Origin: Streptococcus australis ATCC 700641
GTDB lineage: Bacteria; Bacillota; Bacilli; Lactobacillales; Streptococcaceae
DNA length: 64,000 nucleotides
Direction: 5' to 3'
Assembly (NCBI RefSeq): GCF_000186465.1
Contig: NZ_GL636091.1
Coordinates: 316,594 to 380,593, forward strand
Below, piece after piece: positions 42,611-53,700 of the stretch (the first letter of the stretch is position 1; every line of letters begins with the position of its first letter). The translations under genes and the position numbers were made by a program. Below the pieces are notes generated by a model. That model was not told where the DNA came from. It searched no databases and saw only the letters and a list, made by a program, of their open reading frames with translations.

Positions 42611-43873
42611 TTATTTGTTAGCCTTGCTTCCGATATCGTTTCGATAGAACAAGCCTTCTGTATTTTGTTTGTTAAGTTCGTTGTAGATAATGTTTTGGCC
42701 GTTTTTGACGGTGTCTGCTGTTGTGACCAGCATGTAGACACGTCCGCCGTTTGAAAGAAGGTCTTGTCCATTTTCAGCGAATTTGGCACCGGCATAGTAA
42801 GTGATGATGTCACCCTCCGTCTTGGCTGGAAGTTTGACCCCCTTCTCATAAGCGAGTGGGTATCCGTTTGAGGCTACAACAACGCCTAGTGTCACACCCT
42901 TGTCGGTCCAGGTAATAGCTGGCTCTTTACCATCCAAAATGTCCGTGATATTTTGTGCAAAATCTGATGTCAAGCGAGGCAAGATGATTTGCGTTTCAGG
43001 ATCTCCGAAACGAGCGTTAAACTCGATAACTTTAGGGCCATCAGCTGTCAAGATAAGCCCCGCGTAAAGGACACCAAGATAAGGACGACCTTCTTTTATC
43101 ATGCCTTCGAGGACTGGCTTGACAATGGTGTCAACCGCTGTGTCAACCACGCTCTGTGACAAGTGAGGAACTGGCGCATAAGCCCCCATCCCACCAGTGT
43201 TAGGACCCTTGTCGCCATCATAAGCACGTTTGTGGTCCTGAGCCGTTGGCATGATGTAGAACTTATCCCCATTGACAAAGGCAAAGAGAGAAAACTCTTC
43301 TCCGTCAAGGAATTCCTCGATGACCACACGCGCACCTGAGTCACCGAATTTATTGTCCAAAAGCATCTCGTGAGCGGCTTCTACGGCTTGCTCGACTGTC
43401 TCAGCAACGACGACACCTTTACCAAGGGCCAAACCGTCTGCCTTGACCACGATAGGAGCCCCCTGCTTTTCGATATAGGCCTTGGCTTCCTTGAAATCTG
43501 AAAAGGTGCCATAAGCTGCTGTCGGAACGTCGTACTTAACCATGATTTCTTTAGCAAAATCCTTAGACCACTCCAGCTCAGCCGCAGCTTTGGTCGGACC
43601 AAAAGCCTTGAGGCCAGCTGCATTGAAATCATCCACGATCCCGGCCGCAAGGGCATCATCTGGGCCAATGAAGGTCCAAGCAATATCATTGACTTTTGCG
43701 AAGTCAATCAGCTTAGAATGTTCGGAAATTCCGATATTGATCAAATCCAGACCATCTAATCGCATCCCGTCATTACCAGGAGCCACAAAAACCTGCTCAA
43801 CGTCTTTAGACTCCAACAATTTCTTGGCAACCGCATGTTCACGACCGCCAGATCCAACAACCAAAAGTTTCAT
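42611..43873 (-). CDS. purD: phosphoribosylamine-glycine ligase
   Basis: The 420-residue ATP-grasp enzyme begins MKLLVVGSGGREHAVAKKL and contains VVKADGLALGKGVVVAET, DHKRAYDGDKGPNTGGMGAYAP and EFNARFGDPETQ, all standard for GAR synthetase. It makes GAR from phosphoribosylamine and glycine. AGAGG precedes the ATG. It has its own promoter-like extended -10, and a plus-strand CHAP gene lies upstream. Confidence 0.97.
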   Translation of the reverse strand: MKLLVVGSGGREHAVAKKLLESKDVEQVFVAPGNDGMRLDGLDLINIGISEHSKLIDFAKVNDIAWTFIGPDDALAAGIVDDFNAAGLKAFGPTKAAAELEWSKDFAKEIMVKYDVPTAAYGTFSDFKEAKAYIEKQGAPIVVKADGLALGKGVVVAETVEQAVEAAHEMLLDNKFGDSGARVVIEEFLDGEEFSLFAFVNGDKFYIMPTAQDHKRAYDGDKGPNTGGMGAYAPVPHLSQSVVDTAVDTIVKPVLEGMIKEGRPYLGVLYAGLILTADGPKVIEFNARFGDPETQIILPRLTSDFAQNITDILDGKEPAITWTDKGVTLGVVVASNGYPLAYEKGVKLPAKTEGDIITYYAGAKFAENGQDLLSNGGRVYMLVTTADTVKNGQNIIYNELNKQNTEGLFYRNDIGSKANK

Positions 43874-43904
43874 CTCGAACCTCTTTTGCGAATTATTTTA
43901 TTAA

Positions 43905-43913
43905 ATTATATCA
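43905..43913 (-). promoter_or_regulatory. purD: extended -10 promoter of purD
   Basis: Read leftward, TGATATAAT lies 32 nt before the purD start. The -35 is poor. It would start a purD-purE-purK transcript after the interruption by the CHAP gene. Confidence 0.5.
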
Positions 43914-44018
43914 TAATCGTTCGTTTTATTCTAATATTTCAAGAAACATCCGATGATTTTCATTAGAAAACAAACTTTTTTCATTATTTTTTAAATTTCT
44001 GCTCCTTTTTACGAATAT

Positions 44019-44024
44019 TATAAT
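44019..44024 (+). promoter_or_regulatory. -10 box of the CHAP gene promoter
   Basis: TATAAT stands 34 nt before the ATG, with only TTTCTG at the -35 distance. An activator may be needed. Confidence 0.45.
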
Positions 44025-44057
44025 TGAGACCTCTACTATTTTTTAAAAAGGAGTTTT

Positions 44058-45071
44058 ATGCAGGGAATGAAGAAACTACTCTTGGCAGCTTGTCTTTTCT
44101 GGGCAGGGGCTTCACAAGTTGCAAGAGCAGAGCAAAATGTCAATTATATCTACAAGGAAAAGGGACAATTAGTTGTCCACCTCGGGACCATTCCAGACCG
44201 CTTCCAAAGCGTTAGCGTCCCCATTTGGTCCGAGCAAAACGGACAAGACGACCTCATTTGGTATCCAGTTCAACGAGGTGAAAATGGGTTTGATTTGCAA
44301 GTACCTCTGACCAATCATTTGGATCAAGCAGGACTTTATCACATCCATGTCTACGGGATCCATTCTAACGGAAATATTGAAGGACTGTTTCCTCTACAGA
44401 CAATCGTTGAGAAAAAAGACCTCGCATCTTCCCAACCCAAGATCACAGTCCAACCTAGCGGTGCGCAGCTATTTGAGATCCAACTCCAACTCTTTGAAGA
44501 TGTGGAGGAAGTCCTCTTTCCCATCTGGTCTGAACAAGATGGCCAAGACGACTTGATCTGGTATCCCGCAAAAAGAATGGCACCTGGCCGCTACCAATTG
44601 TCCTTCAATGCCGAAAAACATAAAGGGAACGGAACCTTTCATCTCCATGTTTACCAGAAAAACAAGGGACACTTAAAAGGCTTGCTCGCCACAGAATTTC
44701 AGGTCGAGCGGATTAAACCTGCTCCACTCGTCACCCAGCCAGATAATTACTATCCCATCGGCGAATGTACCTGGGCAGCAAAAGAGCTGGCTCCTTGGTC
44801 ACAAAACTGGTGGGGTAACGGTGGTATGTGGACTACTAGTGCACGCGCTGCTGGATTCCGGACAGGAAACACCCCAGAGGTAGGTGCTATCGCCTGCTGG
44901 GATAATGGAGGCTATGGCCACGTTGCAGTCGTGACGGAGGTCGAACATAACCAAAAAATCCAAGTGAAGGAAGCCAATTACAATGGAAATCGGACCATCA
45001 ACAATTTCCGTGGCTGGTTTGACCCCACGAATGTTGTCTGGGGAACGGTCAGCTATATCTATCCAAATTAA
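44058..45071 (+). CDS. secreted CHAP-domain peptidoglycan hydrolase with Bsp-like repeats
   Basis: The 337-residue protein has a signal peptide ([21 protein letters not shown], cleaved after ARA), two GBS Bsp-like repeats (about 30-115 and 130-215, sharing [15 protein letters not shown]) and a C-terminal CHAP domain (about 225-337) with catalytic Cys237 in [10 protein letters not shown] and His288 in YGHVAVV. CHAP enzymes cut peptide bonds of the wall. The gene stands alone on the plus strand between purD and purH. An ATG four codons on is an alternative start. Confidence 0.88.
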   Translation: MQGMKKLLLAACLFWAGASQVARAEQNVNYIYKEKGQLVVHLGTIPDRFQSVSVPIWSEQNGQDDLIWYPVQRGENGFDLQVPLTNHLDQAGLYHIHVYGIHSNGNIEGLFPLQTIVEKKDLASSQPKITVQPSGAQLFEIQLQLFEDVEEVLFPIWSEQDGQDDLIWYPAKRMAPGRYQLSFNAEKHKGNGTFHLHVYQKNKGHLKGLLATEFQVERIKPAPLVTQPDNYYPIGECTWAAKELAPWSQNWWGNGGMWTTSARAAGFRTGNTPEVGAIACWDNGGYGHVAVVTEVEHNQKIQVKEANYNGNRTINNFRGWFDPTNVVWGTVSYIYPN

Positions 45072-45088
45072 AGGTCGCTTGACTAATA

Positions 45089-45116
45089 AAGGCACTCATC
45101 TATCGATGAGTGCCTT
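45089..45116. terminator. bidirectional terminator between CHAP gene and purH
   Basis: aaggcactcatc and gatgagtgcctt pair perfectly over 12 bp with loop tatc. It sits 17 nt after the CHAP stop and 6 nt after the purH stop on the other strand. Confidence 0.75.
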
Positions 45117-45122
45117 ATTTGA

Positions 45123-46670
45123 TTAATGTCTGAAATGACGAACACCTGTAAAGACCATGGTCAAGCCGTATTTATCCGCAGCTTCGATTGACTCTTGGTC
45201 ACGGACAGAGCCCCCTGGCTGGATGATGGCCTTGATCCCTGCTTTGGCGATTTCTTCCACATTGTCCGCAAATGGGAAGAAGGCATCTGAAGCAAGAACA
45301 GCGCCGTCAAGACGGTCTTTAGCTTGGTCAATGGCAATACGGACGGAAGCCACGCGGTTGGTTTGACCTGGGCCAATACCAAGTGTCATGTGGTCGTTGG
45401 TCACGATGATCCCATTTGATTTGACATACTTAATGGCTTTCCATGCAAACTCAAGGGCAGTCGCTTCTGTCTCCGTTGGCTGGCGTTTGGTCACCACTTG
45501 CCAGTCAGTTGGGCTTTCTTTGACCACGTCTTGGTTTTGCACGAGAAGTCCACCGACAACACCTGTGTATTCTGATTCCACTTCGCTAGCATCTTGAGCG
45601 TCAAATGGCAAGACAAGGATTCGCAAGTTTTTCTTTTTATTAGTCAAAATTTCAAGTGCTTCGTCTGTGTAGCTTGGCGCGATGATGATTTCAAGGAAAA
45701 CACCATGCATCTTCTCAGCTGTCGTAGCATCTACCTCACGGTTGAGAACGACGATACCACCGAAAATTGATACTGGGTCAGACTCATAAGCGTAATCCCA
45801 AGCTGTTTCGATATCCTCAGCCTGACCAATCCCACATGGGTTCATGTGTTTCAACGCCACAACGGTTGGACGGTCTTTGAAATCGCGAATGATACGAATC
45901 GCAGCATCCGCATCACGGATATTGTTGAAGGACAATTCCTTACCGTTGAGCTGTTTCGCTGATGCAATGGAGTAATCCGTTGGCAAGGCTTTTTGGTAGA
46001 AGTCTGCGTCTTGTTGAGGGTTCTCCCCGTAACGCATTGCTTGCTTAAGATCATAGGTCAGAGTGAGTTTTTCAGGTTTTTCTTCACCCACTTGAGCTGT
46101 GAAGTATTCTGCAATCAAGGCATCGTAGGCCGCTGTGTGACGGAAAACCTTGGCTGCCAAACCTTGGCGAGTTTCGTAAGTTGTTTCACCGTTTGCTGCC
46201 AATTCGTCAAGCACAACAGCATAGTCAGCAGGGTCTACCACAACTGTTACGCTAGCGTGGTTTTTTGCTGCTGAACGAAGCATAGATGGCCCACCGATAT
46301 CTATGTTTTCCACCGCGTCAGCGTAAGTCACGTCTGGTTTTAGGATGGTTTCCTTGAATGGGTAAAGATTGACCACAACAAGGTCTATCAGTTCGATCTG
46401 ATTATCCTTAGCAGCATCAAGGTGACTATCGAGGTCACGACGAGCGAGAAGACCACCGTGGATATTTGGATGGAGAGTCTTCACACGGCCGTCCATCATT
46501 TCTGGAAAACCAGTCACATCGTCAATGGCAATGGTATCAACACCGGCATTATCAAGGGCAATTTTTGTCCCACCTGTTGAGATGATGTCCCAACCGAGTT
46601 TCTTGAGTTCTTGGGCAAATTCAACAATGCCCGCTTTATCTGAAACACTAATTAGTGCGCGTTTAGTCAT
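45123..46670 (-). CDS. purH: bifunctional AICAR formyltransferase / IMP cyclohydrolase
   Basis: The 515-residue enzyme does the last two steps to IMP. The N-terminal cyclohydrolase (about 1-195) begins [20 protein letters not shown], and the C-terminal formyltransferase contains [14 protein letters not shown] with the catalytic Lys-His. The end, [10 protein letters not shown], is the usual PurH terminus. AGAGGAA stands before the ATG. Confidence 0.97.
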   Translation of the reverse strand: MTKRALISVSDKAGIVEFAQELKKLGWDIISTGGTKIALDNAGVDTIAIDDVTGFPEMMDGRVKTLHPNIHGGLLARRDLDSHLDAAKDNQIELIDLVVVNLYPFKETILKPDVTYADAVENIDIGGPSMLRSAAKNHASVTVVVDPADYAVVLDELAANGETTYETRQGLAAKVFRHTAAYDALIAEYFTAQVGEEKPEKLTLTYDLKQAMRYGENPQQDADFYQKALPTDYSIASAKQLNGKELSFNNIRDADAAIRIIRDFKDRPTVVALKHMNPCGIGQAEDIETAWDYAYESDPVSIFGGIVVLNREVDATTAEKMHGVFLEIIIAPSYTDEALEILTNKKKNLRILVLPFDAQDASEVESEYTGVVGGLLVQNQDVVKESPTDWQVVTKRQPTETEATALEFAWKAIKYVKSNGIIVTNDHMTLGIGPGQTNRVASVRIAIDQAKDRLDGAVLASDAFFPFADNVEEIAKAGIKAIIQPGGSVRDQESIEAADKYGLTMVFTGVRHFRH

Positions 46671-46671
46671 T

Positions 46672-47136
46672 CTATTCCTCTTTCTTTAGATCCAAGCGCA
46701 TAGCGACTTCGTTATTTTCTTCTATAAATCCTGTTTCCTGAAAACCCAAACTAGTCAGCAGGTACTTCATTTTTTCATTTCCAACTACATAATCTGCGAT
46801 AATATGATTGCAAGCTCTATCCATCTGAGCCTCTTTGACCAGAACTTCCAAAGCTTTTCGTCCATAACCTTTTCCTTGGTACTGCTGGCCAATCATTATC
46901 CGCCAGATAAAGTATTCCGCTTCATCCTTGTCTATTTCCAGCAGGAGAAAGCCAACCACTTGCTCATCCCAATAGATTGCCATGGGAAACACATCACCAT
47001 TCTCTCGGTAGAGCCATGCATCAGCTAAAGAACGCACATTTGGAGCTACGAAACATGCTCGTTCATCAGCTTCAGATATTTTCAAATCCAGCACTGCCTG
47101 AAAACTGCTTTCATCTACTAATTTCAGCTCAATCAT
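46672..47136 (-). CDS. GNAT acetyltransferase, diamine-acetyltransferase-like
   Basis: The 154-residue GNAT protein has the acetyl-CoA loop [17 protein letters not shown] (about 88-104) and a C-terminal [19 protein letters not shown]. The N-terminal segment with [31 protein letters not shown] resembles spermine/spermidine acetyltransferases of Gram-positives. The substrate is unproven. It starts directly upstream of purH with one nucleotide between them and has AAAAGGAG ahead of its own ATG. Confidence 0.88.
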   Translation of the reverse strand: MIELKLVDESSFQAVLDLKISEADERACFVAPNVRSLADAWLYRENGDVFPMAIYWDEQVVGFLLLEIDKDEAEYFIWRIMIGQQYQGKGYGRKALEVLVKEAQMDRACNHIIADYVVGNEKMKYLLTSLGFQETGFIEENNEVAMRLDLKKEE

Positions 47137-47178
47137 TTTTTCTCCTTTTGAATGAATAGGGTTTGAGGTGATTAAAGA

Positions 47179-47553
47179 TTAACCTAACTCATATAAAAGG
47201 TAGTTATCAAAGTTTATGATTCCTTTGAGGTAATCTCTGTCTGATTTAGACAACTCAAATTCTGGAAAAGTCGCAATTAAACTGGATAAATAAAAATAAT
47301 TCGGGTGCCTACGATAAGAAAAACCTGCTTGACCGAATCTCCCTTGACAGAAATCATAGGCAAGTTTTAATTCTTGACTTGTGACACCATCTAAAATTTT
47401 ATCTAACTCTGAAAGCTGACTTTTATCAGTATTTTCTATCATAGCTTTCACTGTATTTACTAAAACAAAAAGAAAATCATTAGTATTATCCAGTAGGATT
47501 GGTCTGTTAGATAACTTATTTTTTAAATACATATAGTATTGGTCAATATTCAT
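47179..47553 (-). CDS. hypothetical protein, 124 residues
   Basis: This soluble helical protein begins MNIDQYYMYLKNKLSNRPIL and contains DFCQGRFGQAGFSYRRHPNYFYLSSLIATFPEF. No family is recognised. Its ATG overlaps the purN stop (ATGA), so it is co-translated with purN, but it looks more A/T-rich than the pur genes around it, which suggests later acquisition. No function is proposed. Confidence 0.7.
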   Translation of the reverse strand: MNIDQYYMYLKNKLSNRPILLDNTNDFLFVLVNTVKAMIENTDKSQLSELDKILDGVTSQELKLAYDFCQGRFGQAGFSYRRHPNYFYLSSLIATFPEFELSKSDRDYLKGIINFDNYLLYELG

Positions 47554-48101
47554 TCTTTCCTCTCCACGCCCAAACGTTCCAAGACTTCTGGATACAACTT
47601 GTACTCCGTTTCGTGGATGCGGGTTTCAAAAATGTCAAGGGTATCATCTGCTAGCCGTGGCACACGGACTTGTTTGATGACCTTACCGGTATCCACACCC
47701 GAATCCACCCAGTGAATGGTCACACCAGACTGGTCAACACCTGCATTCCAAGCATCCTCAATACCATGAGCGCCTGGAAATTCTGGAAGATAAGCTGGGT
47801 GAATATTGATGATACGGCCTTCATAAGCCGCTAGCAAGGTTGGACCGACGATTTTCATATAACCCGCCAAACAGACTAGGTCAATCTCGTGCTCATCCAA
47901 GAGCTCGACAATGGCTGCTTCGTAGTCTGCCTTGCTCTCAAACTCCTTGAGTTCGAAGGCATAGGAAGGAACTCCAAGATTTTCTGCACGCTCAAGTACA
48001 TAGGCATCCCGGTGATCTGCAAAGACAAACTCTACTGGAAATTGGTCCGCAATCACCTGGAAGTTTGAGCCGTTGCCAGAGGCAAATACAGCGATTTTCA
48101 T
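47550..48101 (-). CDS. purN: phosphoribosylglycinamide formyltransferase
   Basis: The 183-residue enzyme starts MKIAVFASGNGSNFQVIADQ and has the active-site segments IINIHPAYLPEFPGAHG and SGVTIHWVDSGVDTGKVI. It formylates GAR using formyl-tetrahydrofolate. No ribosome site precedes the ATG (upstream reads CCCTTTGTATCGAAT), which is odd for this genome; a palindrome ttcggctagccgaa lies about 20 nt upstream. Confidence 0.95.
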   Translation of the reverse strand: MKIAVFASGNGSNFQVIADQFPVEFVFADHRDAYVLERAENLGVPSYAFELKEFESKADYEAAIVELLDEHEIDLVCLAGYMKIVGPTLLAAYEGRIINIHPAYLPEFPGAHGIEDAWNAGVDQSGVTIHWVDSGVDTGKVIKQVRVPRLADDTLDIFETRIHETEYKLYPEVLERLGVERKE

Positions 48102-48114
48102 ATTCGATACAAAG

Positions 48115-48285
48115 GGACGTTTCGGCTAGCCGAACAGCTTCGTAGAAAAATAGGAAATCATTGCTGGGTGCTTGCACACAAAATGATTTCTCTTTTTTCC
48201 TAGAAAATGAGTCCCGTGTTCAGTTAGGCTTGCTAACTAAACACTCCTTTCTACAATTTCTCCGTATAAAATGGTGATATCACCA
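48115..48285 (-). other. hairpin-rich leader between purM and purN
   Basis: The gap holds gttcagttag..ctaactaaac (about 48217-48243, 10-12 bp stem with one G-U pair), gaaatcat..atgatttc (48156-48191 region), the palindrome ttcggctagccgaa just before purN, and ggtgatatcacc next to the purM stop. No gene is seen. These may control purN expression within the operon. Confidence 0.5.
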
Positions 48286-49308
48286 TTACTTTATCACCAC
48301 ACTTGCGCCATCTTTCTTCACAATTCGACCGATTTCATAAACAGGTTCATCAAGAAGTTCTTTGACACGTTCCACATTTTCTGGTTTCACCGCAAGCATG
48401 AGACCCACACCCATATTGAAGATTTCAAACATCTCTTCATGTTTGATTTCACCATATTTTTCAAGAGCTTTGAAAATTGGAAGGACAGGCACTTTACTTT
48501 CGTCAATTTCAGCCGCCAAGTCATCTGAGAACATCCGTGGGACATTTTCGATGAAGCCACCGCCTGTGATGTGGGCAATCCCATTGACCAATTCTTCTTT
48601 GATGAGTGGCAAGACAGCCTTGACATAGATGCGAGTGGGCTCCAAAAGAACGTCTTTCAGTTTCTTACCTTCCAACTCAGGCAATACTTCTTCCCCTGTG
48701 TAATCAGCAAAGACACGACGGACAAGGGAGTAGCCATTTGAGTGGATACCGCTTGAAGCAAGTCCGAGAAGGACGTCTCCCTCTGCTACTTTTGAACCGT
48801 CGATGATTTGAGATCTTTCGGCCACACCGACCGCAAAACCAGCCAAGTCATAGTCGTCTTCACCGTACATACCAGGCATTTCAGCCGTTTCACCACCGAT
48901 GAGGGCTGCACCAGCTTGCACACAACCTTCGGCTACACCAGCAACCACTTGTTCCAATTTAGCTGGCTCATTCTTCCCAGTCGCCACATAGTCTAGGAAG
49001 TAGAGGGGTTCTGCACCTGCAGCAATGATATCATTAACACACATAGCTACACAGTCTTGACCAATGGTATCGTGCTTGTCGTACTTGATAGCCAGCATGA
49101 GTTTGGTTCCAACACCGTCCGTCCCTGAGATCAAAACAGGCTCTTTGACACCTGTTTTTGAAAGGTCAAACATGCCACCGAAACCACCAAGAGCTCCCAT
49201 AACACCTGCACGCTCTGTACGTGCTACGTGTTTTTTGATCCGTTCAACAACTTCATAACCCGCTTCAACATCCACACCAGACTGCGCATAAGCATTTTTA
49301 TTCGTCAT
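48286..49308 (-). CDS. purM: phosphoribosylformylglycinamidine cyclo-ligase
   Basis: The 340-residue AIR synthase begins with [20 protein letters not shown] and has the conserved [15 protein letters not shown] stretch [26 protein letters not shown] and [14 protein letters not shown]. It closes the imidazole ring to AIR. ATG 49308 is chosen because AAAGGA stands 9 nt ahead; an ATG three codons earlier touches that site. Confidence 0.97.
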   Translation of the reverse strand: MTNKNAYAQSGVDVEAGYEVVERIKKHVARTERAGVMGALGGFGGMFDLSKTGVKEPVLISGTDGVGTKLMLAIKYDKHDTIGQDCVAMCVNDIIAAGAEPLYFLDYVATGKNEPAKLEQVVAGVAEGCVQAGAALIGGETAEMPGMYGEDDYDLAGFAVGVAERSQIIDGSKVAEGDVLLGLASSGIHSNGYSLVRRVFADYTGEEVLPELEGKKLKDVLLEPTRIYVKAVLPLIKEELVNGIAHITGGGFIENVPRMFSDDLAAEIDESKVPVLPIFKALEKYGEIKHEEMFEIFNMGVGLMLAVKPENVERVKELLDEPVYEIGRIVKKDGASVVIK

Positions 49309-49338
49309 TTTATTCATTCCTTTTCTTTTGCACTGTTC

Positions 49339-50778
49339 TTAATAGAAAGAAGTGTGTTCTTTCAAACTTTCTACATAGCGTTCTTCGTAGTCATACAAAG
49401 GCGTTGGGTATTTCCCATCAAAGTAGGCTACACAAAGACCACCGTTTGGTGCATCGGTATCAATGCCAATAGAATCAATCAAGCCATCAATAGACAAGTA
49501 GGTCAAGCTATCCGCACCAATAATCTCACAGGTTTCCTCTACTGTATGGTTGGCTGCGATTAGCTCTTCGCGACTCTGAATATCAATTCCATAGAAGCAT
49601 GGATAAGCCAGAGCTGGGCTAGCAATTGCCACATGGACTTCTGTAGCCCCTGCTTCTTTCAACAATTTCACAATCCGACGAGACGTCGTTCCACGCACGA
49701 TAGAATCATCAATCATGACAACCCGTTTGCCTTTCACGACCCCAGATACGGCAGAGAGCTTCATTCGCACTCCTTGTTCCCGCAATTCCTGAGTCGGTTG
49801 GATAAAGGTCCGTTGGACATACTGATTCTTGATCAAGCCCATTTCATTTGGCAGGCCAGATTCTTCCGCAAAGCCCATGGCAGCACTGAGAGAGGAGTTA
49901 GGAACCCCCACCACAATATCTGCCTGGTTCTTAAATTCTCGTGCCAACTGAGCTCCCATCCGCTTGCGAGCCGTATGAACGTTGACCCCTTGGATATTGG
50001 AGTCAGGACGAGCAAAATAGATATACTCCATGGAACAAATCGCCAGTTGGGTATCATCCGTATAGCGATCATAGGTAATGCCGTTTTCATCGAAGATAAC
50101 AAGCTCACCCGGATGTACATCTCGGATCCATTCTGCCCCGATAACCTCAAAAGCACAGGTTTCAGAAGAAACAACCAAGGCTCCATTAGACATTTTCCCT
50201 ATAGAAAGAGGACGGAAGCCATTTGGATCCAGCGCCGCAATCAGCTTATCTTCAAACAGCATCAGATAAGCAAAACCACCTTTGACTGTATTGAGCGCTT
50301 CCTTGATTTTCCCCATAAAGGACGGGTTATGACTCCGTCGAATCAAGTGGGCCAGTATTTCTGAGTCAGAGGTTGAGCTAAAGATGGCTCCATTTTTTTC
50401 TAATTCAGATTTGAGAGATTGGGCATTGGTCAAATTCCCATTATGGGCCAGACCAAACTGCGTATCTTGAAAGCGGAAGAGGAAGGGTTGGATGTTATCC
50501 ACAGACGCTTCCCCCGCTGTCGCATAGCGAACATGCCCAATAGCAGAGCTTCCTGTTAATTTTTCCAAATTTAATGGATTCCGAAAGACTTCTGAAAGAA
50601 GGCCTGTGTCTCGATGGCGTCTCAGGATTCCTTGGTCATTGGCCAGGATTCCTGCTCCTTCTTGTCCCCGGTGTTGGAGACTGTGAAGCCCAAAATAAGT
50701 GAGTTTCGCAGCATCTGGATGCCCCCAAATCCCAAAGACTCCACACTCTTCATTAAGAGATTTTACTTCGTATGTCAT
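49339..50778 (-). CDS. purF: amidophosphoribosyltransferase
   Basis: The 479-residue enzyme makes phosphoribosylamine from PRPP and glutamine, the committed step. An 11-residue propeptide precedes the nucleophile Cys12 ([12 protein letters not shown]), which is freed by self-cleavage. The PRPP loop [17 protein letters not shown] lies at about 345-361. The ribosome site is weak (AAAAGG). It follows purL by 12 nt. Confidence 0.97.
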   Translation of the reverse strand: MTYEVKSLNEECGVFGIWGHPDAAKLTYFGLHSLQHRGQEGAGILANDQGILRRHRDTGLLSEVFRNPLNLEKLTGSSAIGHVRYATAGEASVDNIQPFLFRFQDTQFGLAHNGNLTNAQSLKSELEKNGAIFSSTSDSEILAHLIRRSHNPSFMGKIKEALNTVKGGFAYLMLFEDKLIAALDPNGFRPLSIGKMSNGALVVSSETCAFEVIGAEWIRDVHPGELVIFDENGITYDRYTDDTQLAICSMEYIYFARPDSNIQGVNVHTARKRMGAQLAREFKNQADIVVGVPNSSLSAAMGFAEESGLPNEMGLIKNQYVQRTFIQPTQELREQGVRMKLSAVSGVVKGKRVVMIDDSIVRGTTSRRIVKLLKEAGATEVHVAIASPALAYPCFYGIDIQSREELIAANHTVEETCEIIGADSLTYLSIDGLIDSIGIDTDAPNGGLCVAYFDGKYPTPLYDYEERYVESLKEHTSFY

Positions 50779-50790
50779 GTTGTATACCTT

Positions 50791-53700
50791 TTATTTTCCA
50801 GTAAAATATTGAACCGCTGATGCAAAGAGATGCTGGTCTTTATTTCCTGGAATATTTTGGAAGAGACCGTCTTCAAAACGTTCTGAGTGACCCATCTTCC
50901 CAATGATTTGACCGTTCTTGCTGGTAATCCCTTCGATCGCATGGACAGATCCGTTAGGATTGTATTTAGAATCCATGCTTGGCTTACCTTCGAAGTCAAC
51001 GTATTGGCTAAAGATTTGACCATTATCACGGAGTTCCTCAAATTCTTCAGCTGTCACGACAAACTTCCCTTCACCGTGTGATACTGGGATAGCGTGGATG
51101 TCTCCAACTTCTACTCCCGCAAGCCATGGTGAGTTGGTATTGGCAATCCGTGTTTCTACCATCTTGGCCACGTGTTGGTTGGCGTCATTGTAGAAGAGGG
51201 TTGGACTCGTACTGCTTGCATCTTCAAAGTTACCGTATGGAAGAAGACCTGATTTAACAAGAGCTTGGAATCCATTACAGATACCGATGATCAAACCACC
51301 ACCTTCGATGAAATGATCAATAGCCGCACGCACTTTTTCGTTAAGCAAGATATTGACGATAAATTTAGCAGATCCATCTGGTTCATCCGCAGCTGAGAAG
51401 CCACCGGCAAAGAAGATAATGTTGGCTTTTTCAATGTTGTCAACCATGGTGTCAACAGACTTGACAATCGCTTCTTCATTCAGTGTGACAAATGGTACCA
51501 AGTTGACTTTGGCCCCTTCTTTTTCAAAGGCCTTAGCGGAGTCATACTCCGAGTTGGTACCTGGGAACACCGGAATGTAAACCACTGGTGTCTCAACTAT
51601 TTCTTTGGCTTTAATCACAACATCTGATGCCACTGCAGGTACTTCTTCTAGTTCAGTAGCCTGTTCAAACTCAGTAGGGTAAACTTCTTCCAATTTACCT
51701 TGGAAGGCACTGTCAAGTTTGTGTCCATCGAGCATTACACCGTTGACAAGCAGTGTAAACTCTCCAACTGTTTGTCCAATCTTGGCAACACCTGCAATCT
51801 TTTCAGGTGAAGTGAAGATGAATCCACCCAATTGGGCTGTCAAGCTGCTGTCAAGGTCAGCTAATTGAACAGTGGCACCGATATGGTTCCCAAATGTTGC
51901 AAGTGCAAGAGCTTCAAGGACACCTCCATATTTGACAGCTGATGCTGCTGTCACTTTGTGGGTTGCTTGAATAGCTTCAAACTGAGCAAAGTTAGACTTG
52001 ATAAGATCAAAATCAATTTCTTGGGCCAAAGCTTGACCTGGGATGTAATAGATATTTTCACCAGCAGCTTTAAATTCTGGAGAAAGAACCTTACGGCTAT
52101 CTGCTGTTGTCACCCCAAAAGCAACCAAGGTTGGTGGTACTGTCAATTCTTCAAAGGTACCAGACATAGAGTCTTTCCCACCGATAGACGGCAGCCCAAG
52201 TTGAATCTGAGCTTCGATTGATCCAAGAAGAGCAGCTACTGGTTGACCAAAACGCTCTGCTTGTTTATCCATACGCTCGAAGTATTCTTGATAAGAGAAA
52301 CGAGCCTTAGACCAGTTTGCGCCAGCAGCAAACAAACGGGCAGTTGCTTCGATGACCGCATAAGCAGCACCATGATATGGAGACCATTCGGCTACATAAG
52401 GGTTGAAGCCTTGCGCCATGACAGAAGCCGTATGCGTCACGCCATGTTGAACTGGCAATTTCTGAACAGAAGCTTCCGTTGGTGTGATTTGGTAACGACC
52501 ACCAAGTGGGTGATTGACTGTTGAACGACCAACTGAGCTATCAAAGATGGTTTGTAAACCTTTTTGACTTGCATGGTTAAGGTCAGCCAAAACTTCAAGA
52601 GTATCAGCTTCAAGGGTTTCAGCAGATGTTTGGCGTTCTTCTGGAAGCTTGACATCCTTGTCAACCACCTTAGCATCTACAACCACACGTACACCATTTG
52701 TATCAAGGAAACGACGTTCCAAATCAACGATCGTTTCGCCATTCCAGTGCATAACAAGATTTGGTTTCTCCATTACTGTTGCAACGACAACCGCATCAAT
52801 ATTTTCTTTGTTACATGCTGCAACGAAGGCGTCTACATCTTCTGGACGAACTACAACGGCCATCCGTTCTTGAGATTCAGAGATGGCAATTTCGGTACCG
52901 TTCAAACCTTGGTATTTCAATGGCACTTTATCCAGATCAATTTCAAGACCATCTGCTAATTCACCGATCGCCACACAGACACCACCAGCACCAAAGTCAT
53001 TTGATTTCTTGATCAGACGGGTCACTTCTCCATTACGGAAAAGACGTTGAATCTTCCGTTCTTCGATAGCGTTCCCTTTTTGAACCTCAGCACCAGCTGT
53101 TTCAACAGATTCAACCGTTTGAACTTTAGAAGAACCTGTCGCACCACCGACACCGTCACGTCCAGTCTTCCCACCGAGCAAGATAATCACGTCACCTGCT
53201 TCAGGTTTTTCACGAACAACATTTCCCTTGGGAGCTGCACCGACAACGGCACCTAGCTCCATACGCTTAGCAACGAAACCTGGGTGGAAGTACTCACGAA
53301 CATAAGTTGTTGCAAGACCAATTTGGTTACCGTATGAAGAATAACCATGAGCCGCTGTTTTAGAAATCACTTGTTGTGGCAATTTACCAGCGCGAGTCGC
53401 TGAAATTGGAGCCGTGATATCACCAGCACCTGAGATACGCATGGCTTGGTAAACGTATGAACGCCCTGACAATGGGTCACGAATGGCCCCACCGATACAA
53501 GTAGCCGCTCCACCAAATGGTTCGATTTCCGTTGGGTGGTTATGAGTTTCATTCTTGAACATGAGAAGCCATGGTTCTTTGACACCATTGACATCCACTT
53601 CAATTTCAACTGAGCAGGCATTGATTTCATCAGACACTTCCATGTCGTCCAAACGACCATTGGCACGCTCATAACGACCAAAAATAGTGGCCATATCCAT

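Noticed and set aside
49633..50364. 243-codon plus-strand frame opposite purF
   Set aside because: Complement of purF codons with improbable composition and no start signals.
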